Shown: piece by piece, positions 1 to 5,013 of the stretch
Numbering within the stretch: the first letter of the stretch is position 1
How the letters are laid out: every line of letters begins with the position of its first letter
Assembly (NCBI GenBank): GCA_946061345.1
Contig: CAMGRA010000063.1
Span: forward strand, 1-5,634
DNA length: 5,634 nucleotides
Source: an uncultured Clostridia bacterium
GTDB lineage: Bacteria; Bacillota; Clostridia; Oscillospirales; Oscillospiraceae
Direction: 5' to 3'
Notes under the pieces: generated by a model
Seen by the model: only the letters and a program-made list of their open reading frames with translations
Database searches by the model: none
What the model was told of the DNA's origin: nothing
Program-made: the position numbers and the translations under genes

Positions 1-1278
1 AAGATCGCTTTGCAGGACGATGCCCGCCGCCACGGACAGGAGCAAGGTCACCGGCGCGCACAGGCACAGGTGAAGCTGCAGCTTGGCGCTCAGGATCTTT
101 CCGGCGGGGACCGGCGCGGTGCGCAGGATCCAGAGATTCTTGCCCTCCAGAGAGACGGACGGCGCGGTGACGATGTCCATGGAGGCCAGGAACGACAGCA
201 CGATGGAGGCGGCAAGAGCCAGCTCCGTGGGCGTCAGGAAAGAAAACACCTTCAAAAAACCACGGATCGCATCGGCGTTGAGGAGCAGCGCGACGGCGGC
301 AATGACGCTGAGGATCAGCCCCAGGCCGCAGTTCATCATGTAGATGGCCGAGGAGGTAAAGCGCTTGAATTCCTTCTTCAGCAGGGCGGCGGAAAGGGTG
401 GAGCGGCGAAGCTGCGGCTGTGCGGCGCTGCTTTTTTTCTTCTTTTTTGCCGTGCCTGTGGCGGTGACCTTCAGGAAGCTCCGGCCCAAAAGGTAGACTG
501 TCAGGGTAAGGACTGCCAGACAGACGGCTGCAAAGCCCAGCAGCAGAAGCGGGTCTGCCGCGGCGATCCCCGCGCCGTACCAGTAGAACAGGAAGCCCCA
601 GCCCATCATGCCGCCGGCAAGAGCCTGATAGTTCAGCAGGAGCTTCTGCAAATAGGCGTTGGCGTTGAAGTAGAGCACGAAGTAGACCGCCAGGAACAGC
701 AGGGAAAACACCATGGTCACCAAGGTCTTGTTCCGTGCGCGGGCGGTCAGCCGAGCCAGCAGCCAGCCGATGAAGCAGGCCAGACCTGCGCTGCACAGGG
801 GCAGCAGGAGACCGGCAAGACAGTAGAGGACCAGGGTCACGGCATCAAAACCGGCTGCGGTAAACCACGCGATCCCGGCCGGGACCATGACCATCAGGGA
901 GATCAGGTATTCCGTGCCCATGAGGACGGCCATGCGGCTGAGGAAGATCAGGCGCGGCCGGATGGGCATGGCCAGGAGCAGCTCGTTATCCCTGGCTTCA
1001 AACAGCTCGCTTTTGGCGGTAAAGGCCGTGAGGAAAAAGGACAGGGCAAAGGACATCAGCCCCACCAGGGCAAAGTAGAACCAGCGGAATTGCTCCAGCG
1101 GCCAGAAAGCCTCGGCCAGGGCGGAGAACATCATGTAGAACATGAAGCAGAACACGCCCAAACAGTAGAGCATCAGCAGGCCAAAGAGGAGGGCCGTGCC
1201 CTTTTTCCGCTTGCCGCCACGGCTGACGCTGCGGCGGAACATGCCCAGCAGGCGTATTTTAATGAGTTTCCACAGCAT
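1..1278 (-). CDS. ABC-2-type exporter permease, C-terminus beyond the window
   Basis: This is the membrane subunit that should pair with the ATPase encoded just upstream; its substrate is unknown. The 426 codons present are open to the window edge, so the C-terminus is missing. About nine hydrophobic segments are visible (near residues 28-51, 67-87, 122-143, 145-172, 186-205, 244-265, 313-334, 352-371 and 402-424). A basic cytoplasmic loop at about 266-310 contains five consecutive lysines and the motif LKKEFKRF. The stretches LLAMPIRP (101-108) and SLEGKNLWILRTAPVP (near 376-391) resemble conserved cytoplasmic motifs of large clostridial ABC exporter permeases; this is family recall, not a search. 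The ATG at 1278 is chosen because GGAGG lies 6 bases before it (1285-1289) inside the ATPase tail. The resulting 20-base overlap implies translational coupling. The exporter role is confident; the cargo is not known. Confidence 0.88.
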   Translation of the reverse strand, partial: MLWKLIKIRLLGMFRRSVSRGGKRKKGTALLFGLLMLYCLGVFCFMFYMMFSALAEAFWPLEQFRWFYFALVGLMSFALSFFLTAFTAKSELFEARDNELLLAMPIRPRLIFLSRMAVLMGTEYLISLMVMVPAGIAWFTAAGFDAVTLVLYCLAGLLLPLCSAGLACFIGWLLARLTARARNKTLVTMVFSLLFLAVYFVLYFNANAYLQKLLLNYQALAGGMMGWGFLFYWYGAGIAAADPLLLLGFAAVCLAVLTLTVYLLGRSFLKVTATGTAKKKKKSSAAQPQLRRSTLSAALLKKEFKRFTSSAIYMMNCGLGLILSVIAAVALLLNADAIRGFLKVFSFLTPTELALAASIVLSFLASMDIVTAPSVSLEGKNLWILRTAPVPAGKILSAKLQLHLCLCAPVTLLLSVAAGIVLQSDL

Positions 1279-1984
1279 GGTCGTCCTCCAATTCCAGGAA
1301 CACGTCCTCCAGGGACGCGTCGCCTCGGACCTCCTCCATGGTGCCGGCGCGGACCAGCTTGCCGTTCTGGATGATGGCTACCCGGTCGCAGAGCTTTTCC
1401 GCCACCTCCAGCACATGGGTGGAGAAGAAAATGGCACCGCCGGAGCGGCAGTGCTCCTGCATGACCTCTTTCAGCTCGTGGCTGGCCTTGGGGTCCAGAC
1501 CGACGAAGGGTTCGTCCAGCAAGATGAGCTTTGGCTCATGGGAAAGGGCCGCGATCAGGGCCAGCTTCTGCTTCATGCCGTGGCTGAAGGCGGAGATGGG
1601 CTGGTCCAGCTGGCCCTCCAGCTCCAGCAGACGGGTATATTTTTGAATGCGCTCCAGACGCTCCTTCTGGCCCACGCCGTAGACATCGCAGATGAAATTC
1701 AGATAGGCTGTGCCGGTCATGAATTCATAAAGGTCCGGGTTGTCCGGGACGTAGGCAAGCTGCTGCTTGCAGGCCAGAGGCTCGGTGCGGATGGACTTGC
1801 CGCCGATGAGAATGTCGCCCTCGTCAAAGTCCAGGATGCCGCAGCAGGCCTTGAGGGTCGTGGTCTTGCCCGCGCCGTTGTGGCCGATAAAGGCGCACAG
1901 CTCGCCGGGACGGATATGCAGATCCAGATGATCCACGGCGCATTTCTCGCCGTAGCGCTTGGTCAGAGCCTTGATTTGAAGCAT
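1259..1984 (-). CDS. ABC transporter ATP-binding protein, EcsA-like
   Basis: A 241-residue single nucleotide-binding domain that would hydrolyse ATP on the cytoplasmic face to drive the adjacent permease. Visible motifs in order: Walker A GHNGAGKTT (34-42), a Q-loop region YVPDNPDLYE (78-87), a signature variant SHGMKQ (134-139) in place of LSGGQ, Walker B LILLDEP (153-159) with D157 and E158, D-loop GLDP (162-165) and the switch histidine H190 in STH. The SHGMKQ signature and an acidic residue (D81) at the usual Q-loop glutamine position recall EcsA-type ATPases of Bacillota exporters. Length is normal for the family. The ATG at 1984 has AAGGGAGGA (1991-1999) 6 bases upstream. It is the first gene of the operon, preceded by its own promoter and operator-like repeats. 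Substrate and regulator cannot be told from the window. Confidence 0.95.
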   Translation of the reverse strand: MLQIKALTKRYGEKCAVDHLDLHIRPGELCAFIGHNGAGKTTTLKACCGILDFDEGDILIGGKSIRTEPLACKQQLAYVPDNPDLYEFMTGTAYLNFICDVYGVGQKERLERIQKYTRLLELEGQLDQPISAFSHGMKQKLALIAALSHEPKLILLDEPFVGLDPKASHELKEVMQEHCRSGGAIFFSTHVLEVAEKLCDRVAIIQNGKLVRAGTMEEVRGDASLEDVFLELEDDHAVETH

Positions 1985-1999
1985 AGAGATTCCTCCCTT

Positions 2000-2023
2000 C
2001 TATGTATTAACATAGTAATACAT
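2000..2023. promoter_or_regulatory. Operator-like overlapping inverted repeats over the -10 region
   Basis: Two perfect inverted repeats overlap here. One is ATGTATTA (2002-2009), 6 bases, then TAATACAT (2016-2023). The other is CTATGT (2000-2005), 4 bases, then ACATAG (2010-2015). They cover the -10 element and probable transcription start of the exporter operon, the position expected for a repressor. In Bacillota, small exporters of this ATPase-permease type are often controlled by GntR/YtrA-type repressors binding AT-rich palindromes. No such regulator gene is in the window, so the binding protein is an inference. Confidence 0.6.
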
Positions 2024-2040
2024 GACGGCGGATTTGTCAA
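2012..2040 (-). promoter_or_regulatory. Sigma-A-type promoter of the ABC exporter operon
   Basis: On the minus strand a perfect -35 hexamer TTGACA (2040 down to 2035) is followed after exactly 17 bases by TACTAT (2017 down to 2012), which matches four of six bases of the -10 consensus. The ATPase start codon lies 27 bases beyond the -10 element, giving a short leader with a good SD. The surrounding stretch is visibly more AT-rich than the genes. The -10 element lies within overlapping inverted repeats, so occupancy of those would block transcription. Confidence 0.7.
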
Positions 2041-2055
2041 TAGTACGGCGCATTG

Positions 2056-2073
2056 TTGCACAAAAGGGTGCAA
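2056..2073. repeat. Short inverted repeat in the divergent spacer
   Basis: TTGCAC (2056-2061) and GTGCAA (2068-2073) form perfect 6-base arms around a 6-base spacer. It lies between the exporter promoter and the phage module. There is no T-run after it on either strand, so it does not look like a terminator. It could be a protein-binding site or part of a phage-chromosome junction, or chance. Confidence 0.35.
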
Positions 2074-2100
2074 TTCCGGCTTTTTCGCGGCCTCGGGTGA

Positions 2101-2123
2101 GGGGGCGCGTTTTTTTCGCCCTC
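2101..2123. other. Stem-loop with T7 in the loop, upstream of terS
   Basis: GGGGGCG (2101-2107) can pair with CGCCCTC (2117-2123), with one G-T wobble, around a 9-base loop containing seven T. The T-run is in the loop and not after the stem, so this is not a canonical intrinsic terminator on either strand. It lies 25 bases before the terS start and might shape the leader of the packaging transcript. No convincing plus-strand promoter was found in the spacer. Confidence 0.3.
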
Positions 2124-2135
2124 CGATAAAAATGT

Positions 2136-2144
2136 GAGGTGATC
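2136..2144 (+). promoter_or_regulatory. Extended Shine-Dalgarno site deciding the terS start
   Basis: GAGGTGATC matches nine bases of the extended complement of the 16S rRNA 3' end. The GAGG core ends 8 bases before the ATG at 2148. An in-frame GTG at 2139 lies inside this site and so cannot use it, which favours the ATG. Confidence 0.8.
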
Positions 2145-2147
2145 GTT

Positions 2148-2582
2148 ATGAATCCGAATCTTCCCTCGGAAAAACGGCGTTTTGCCGCCGCCTATCTGCG
2201 CTGCTTTGACCCGGACGCCGCTGCTGCCGCCGTCGGACGCTGTGACGGCATCCGCCTGCTGGAGATGCCGGCGGTGCAGCGGGAGCTGGAGCTGCAGCGC
2301 AGACAGTGCGACGTGGGGCGGCGGGATGTGATCCGCAGGCTGGCCCAGCTTGCCTTCGGACGGGCCAACGACTGCGTGCGTCTGGTGCTGGAGGAGGCAC
2401 CTGACCTGGACGGGCTGGATTTGAGCCTGCTGTCGGAGGTCAAGCGCAATGAAAAGGGGACCGTGGAGGTCAGACTCATGGACCGCATCCGCGCCCTGGA
2501 GCAGCTTTTGACGGTGTGCAGCGAAAGTGCCGACTGCGCCGAGGCTTTTTTTGCCGCGGCGGAGGATGTGGATGAGATTTGA
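2148..2582 (+). CDS. terS: Phage terminase small subunit
   Basis: A 144-residue protein, likely the DNA-recognition subunit that brings phage DNA to the large terminase. The N-terminal part, EKRRFAAAYLRCFDPDAAAAAVG (8-30 region), has the layout of the helix-turn-helix start of Terminase_2-type small subunits, where 'FaxeYL...naaxAAxxAGY' is usual. A basic helix follows at about 43-60 and then DVIRRLAQLAF (60-70), which resembles the central segment of that family. The tail contains SEVKRNEKGTVEVRLMDRIRALEQL (96-120), matching the usual 'k.dK..alE.L' C-terminal motif that can mediate oligomerisation. The start is set by the strong SD at 2136-2144. The gene opens the packaging operon and its stop overlaps terL. 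Family assignment rests on motif layout and context. Confidence 0.82.
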   Translation: MNPNLPSEKRRFAAAYLRCFDPDAAAAAVGRCDGIRLLEMPAVQRELELQRRQCDVGRRDVIRRLAQLAFGRANDCVRLVLEEAPDLDGLDLSLLSEVKRNEKGTVEVRLMDRIRALEQLLTVCSESADCAEAFFAAAEDVDEI

Positions 2583-3817
2583 AGTTTTCCAGAAAGCAGC
2601 GCGTCGTGCTCAACTGGTGGCGCCCCGACAGCCCCCATTACGGCAAAGAGGCTGTCATCTGCGACGGCGCGGTCCGTTCCGGGAAAACCCTGTGCATGGG
2701 CCTGAGCTTTTTCCTCTGGGCCTGCTCCCGGTTCCGGGGGATGCGCTTCGGCGTCTGCGGCAAGACCATCGCCTCCCTGCGGCGCAACGTGCTCTCGGAG
2801 CTGCTGCCGAAGCTCAAGGCCATCGGCTTTACCGTCACCGAACGGCGGACGGAGAATCTGGTGCGGGTCACCTACTGCGGCCACACCAATGATTTTTACA
2901 TCTTCGGCGGCAGGGACGAAAGCTCCTCCTCCCTGATCCAGGGCATCACCTTTGCCGGGATCCTCCTGGACGAGGTGGCGCTGATGCCCCGCAGCTTCGT
3001 GGAGCAGGCCTGCGCCCGATGCTCCGTCACCGGCTCGCGCCTTTGGTTCAACTGCAACCCGGAGGGGCCGTACCACTGGTTTTACAACGAGTGGATCCTG
3101 AACGCGGAGCAGAGAAACGCCCTGTACCTCCACTTTACCATGGCGGACAACCCCTCCCTCTCGCCCCAGATCCGGCAGCGCTACGCCCGGCTCTATTCCG
3201 GCGTGTTCTACCGGCGCTTCGTCCTGGGCCAGTGGGTGGCCGCCGAGGGGCGCGTCTATGACTTCTTTGACCCGGCCAGCGCACCGCCCGTTCCCCAGGG
3301 GGAGTTCAGCAAATGGTACATCTCCTGCGACTACGGCACGGTGAATCCCGCCTCCTTCGGCCTGTGGGGCCTGCAAAACGGCGTGTGGTACCGGGTGCGG
3401 GAGTTTTACTTCGACTCCCGGCGGGAGATGCGCCAGATGACCGACGCTGAATACGCCGACGCTCTGGCTGCCCTTGCCGGAGACAGGCCCATCGCCGCCG
3501 TGGTGGTGGACCCGTCGGCTGCCAGCTTCCTGGAGCTGCTGCGGCGGCGGGGCTGGAGGGTGAAAAAGGCCGAAAACGACGTGCTCTCCGGTATCCGGCG
3601 GACCTCCGACCTGCTCAAAAGCGGGAAGCTCGTCATTTGCGACACCTGCGCCGACTGCCTGCGGGAGATGGAGCAGTACGTCTGGGACGTCAAGGCCGGA
3701 AAGGACGCGGTGAAAAAGGAGCACGACCACGCTATGGACGATATGCGGTATTTCGCCGCGACGGTCCTCTCCGACGGCGGCTGCCCTGTCGCCGCCTGTT
3801 CGGTGGAGCGGCGATAG
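2579..3817 (+). CDS. terL: Phage terminase large subunit (PBSX-like)
   Basis: A 412-residue packaging motor and nuclease that pumps DNA into the prohead through the portal. The ATPase domain shows Walker A GAVRSGKT (30-37), Walker B GILLDE (127-132) and a coupling-type motif FNCNPEGP (157-164). The RNase H-like nuclease domain shows D251 in SCDYG, D311 in VVDPS, and the acidic pair D387/D388 in HAMDDMRYF. The order and the roughly 410-residue size fit the PBSX-type (Terminase_3/6) group. The start is TTG at 2579: an in-frame TGA at 2573-2575 rules out anything earlier, and MKFSRKQRVVLNWW is a typical terL N-terminus. The TTG overlaps the terS stop (TTGA), and GGAGG (2561-2565) is a rather distant 13 bases away, so expression probably depends on translational coupling to terS. 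Confidence 0.95.
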   Translation: MKFSRKQRVVLNWWRPDSPHYGKEAVICDGAVRSGKTLCMGLSFFLWACSRFRGMRFGVCGKTIASLRRNVLSELLPKLKAIGFTVTERRTENLVRVTYCGHTNDFYIFGGRDESSSSLIQGITFAGILLDEVALMPRSFVEQACARCSVTGSRLWFNCNPEGPYHWFYNEWILNAEQRNALYLHFTMADNPSLSPQIRQRYARLYSGVFYRRFVLGQWVAAEGRVYDFFDPASAPPVPQGEFSKWYISCDYGTVNPASFGLWGLQNGVWYRVREFYFDSRREMRQMTDAEYADALAALAGDRPIAAVVVDPSAASFLELLRRRGWRVKKAENDVLSGIRRTSDLLKSGKLVICDTCADCLREMEQYVWDVKAGKDAVKKEHDHAMDDMRYFAATVLSDGGCPVAACSVERR

Positions 3818-3822
3818 ACGGG

Positions 3823-3853
3823 GATAACGCGTTCCTGCGCTTATCAATTTTTT
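3823..3853 (+). terminator. Terminator-like bulged hairpin plus T6 between terL and portal
   Basis: GATAA (3823-3827) and GCG (3829-3831) pair with CGC (3838-3840) and TTATC (3841-3845). C3828 is bulged out and the loop is TTCCTG. Two A and then six T follow (3848-3853). It fills the only real gap in the module and ends just before the portal SD. The 8-pair stem is weak, so partial termination or an RNA-processing site is as likely as full termination. Confidence 0.4.
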
Positions 3854-3869
3854 GGAAAGGAGGTTTTCT

Positions 3870-5009
3870 ATGAAACGCAAGCAATCTGAACAGCCGGCAG
3901 GGGTGGCGGCCACCCAGCTTCGCGGCGGACAGGGACACCCCTTCGGCTCGCTGAAGGCCTACGTTCCCCTCTGCGGCACGGAGTTCCAGCTCTACCGCTC
4001 CATGCGGGAGGCTCTGCCGGTGCTGGACGCGGCCATTACCAAGCTGGTGCGTCTGGTGGGCGGCTTCTCGGTGACCTGCCCCCGGGGACAGGAGGCGCTG
4101 CAGCACTTCCTGCGGACGGTGCCCTGCGGACGCGCCCAGTTCGGCATCCACAGCTTCTTGTCGGCCTATCTGGATTCCCTGCTGCTCTACGGCAGAGCCA
4201 TCGGGGAGATGGTGGTGGCGGGTGGGCAGCTGGCGGCCCTCTGCTGGGGCGACGTGTCGGCGCTGCAGATCGAGGAGGGCGCAAGTCCTCTGGACGTCAC
4301 GATCTGCGGCCCGGATGAAAACGGCCGACTGCGGCCGCTGCCCTATCAGCACCTGCTGCTTCTGACCACCCTCAACCCGGAGCCTGCCAATCCCTACGGC
4401 GTCTCCCTGCTGCGAAGCATGCCCTTTTTGTCTGACATCCTGCTGAAGATCTACCACACCCTCGGCGTCAACTGGGAACGGGCGGGCAACGTGCGCTACG
4501 CGGTGGTCTGCAAGCCCACCGGCGACAGCTTTGAGCGCACCGCCGCCGCCAGCCACGCCGAGACCATTGCCAAGGAGTGGTCGGCGGCCATGCAGGATTC
4601 CAAAAATGGCGTGGTGCGGGACTTTGTGGCCGTGGGCGACGTGTCGGTCAAGGTCATCGGCGCCGACGGCCCTGTGCTGGACTCGGAGATCCCCGTGCGG
4701 CAGCTTCTGGAGCAGCTGGTGGCAAAGACCGGCCTGCCGCCCTTCCTGCTGGGCCTGAGCTGGTCCAGCACCGAACGCATGAGCCGTCAGCAGGCGGACC
4801 TGCTCACCAGTGAGCTGTGGGCCATCCGCCGCGCCGTGGAGCCTGCCCTGGAACGCATCTGTACCCTCTGGCTCAGGCTGAACGGTTACGCCTGCAACCC
4901 CACCGTCATCTGGGACGAGATCAGCCTGCAGGATCTGACGGAGGAAGCCCAGGCCGGTTACGTCCGCGCCCAAACCGCTCAGTTGGAACGGGAAATGAAC
5001 AAGGAGTGA
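3870..5009 (+). CDS. Phage portal protein
   Basis: A 379-residue protein likely to form the dodecameric ring at the capsid vertex through which terL pumps DNA and to which the neck attaches. Portal-like segments are DSLLLYGRAIGEMV (102-115), the NPYGVSLLRSMP stretch (174-185), and TGLPPFLLG (287-295), followed by a long helix-rich region (about 302-333) expected to form stem and crown. The C-terminal LTEEAQAGYVRAQTAQ (356-371) resembles the end of SPP1/HK97-like portals. It is at the short end for portals, which usually have 400 or more residues. The ATG at 3870 is chosen over an in-frame TTG at 3852 because AAAGGAGGT (3856-3864) is correctly spaced for the ATG and lies downstream of the TTG. 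Position between terL and the protease supports the call. Confidence 0.9.
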   Translation: MKRKQSEQPAGVAATQLRGGQGHPFGSLKAYVPLCGTEFQLYRSMREALPVLDAAITKLVRLVGGFSVTCPRGQEALQHFLRTVPCGRAQFGIHSFLSAYLDSLLLYGRAIGEMVVAGGQLAALCWGDVSALQIEEGASPLDVTICGPDENGRLRPLPYQHLLLLTTLNPEPANPYGVSLLRSMPFLSDILLKIYHTLGVNWERAGNVRYAVVCKPTGDSFERTAAASHAETIAKEWSAAMQDSKNGVVRDFVAVGDVSVKVIGADGPVLDSEIPVRQLLEQLVAKTGLPPFLLGLSWSSTERMSRQQADLLTSELWAIRRAVEPALERICTLWLRLNGYACNPTVIWDEISLQDLTEEAQAGYVRAQTAQLEREMNKE

Positions 5010-5013
5010 TTCT

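Noticed and set aside
10..1374. A 454-codon plus-strand open frame opposite the permease and the end of the ATPase gene
   Set aside because: Its product is low-complexity Q/G/H/A-rich with no domain, has no SD, and lies antisense to a well-supported membrane protein. It reflects GC-rich codon bias.
2101..2123. Intrinsic terminator in the divergent spacer
   Set aside because: The seven T lie in the loop and not after the stem, and no gene ends here on either strand.
1196..2137. A 313-codon plus-strand open frame across the ATPase gene
   Set aside because: It is an exact antisense shadow of the ATPase, with no recognisable family. It also crosses the exporter promoter and the spacer.
2139..2147. 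GTG at 2139 as the terS start
   Set aside because: The GTG lies inside the SD sequence itself, while the ATG at 2148 has ideal spacing.
2041..2147. Plus-strand promoter for the packaging genes
   Set aside because: TTGCAC at 2056 has no -10 hexamer at a suitable distance, and the GATAAA at 2125-2130 has no -35 partner. Phage late promoters may use unknown elements, so absence is not proven.
3852..3869. TTG at 3852 as the portal start
   Set aside because: It precedes the AAAGGAGGT site and has no SD of its own. The ATG at 3870 is 6 bases after the SD core.
2192..3913. A 573-codon minus-strand open frame across terS and terL
   Set aside because: It is antisense to two genes with clear motifs, has compositionally odd P/G/H/R-rich sequence and no SD-supported start.
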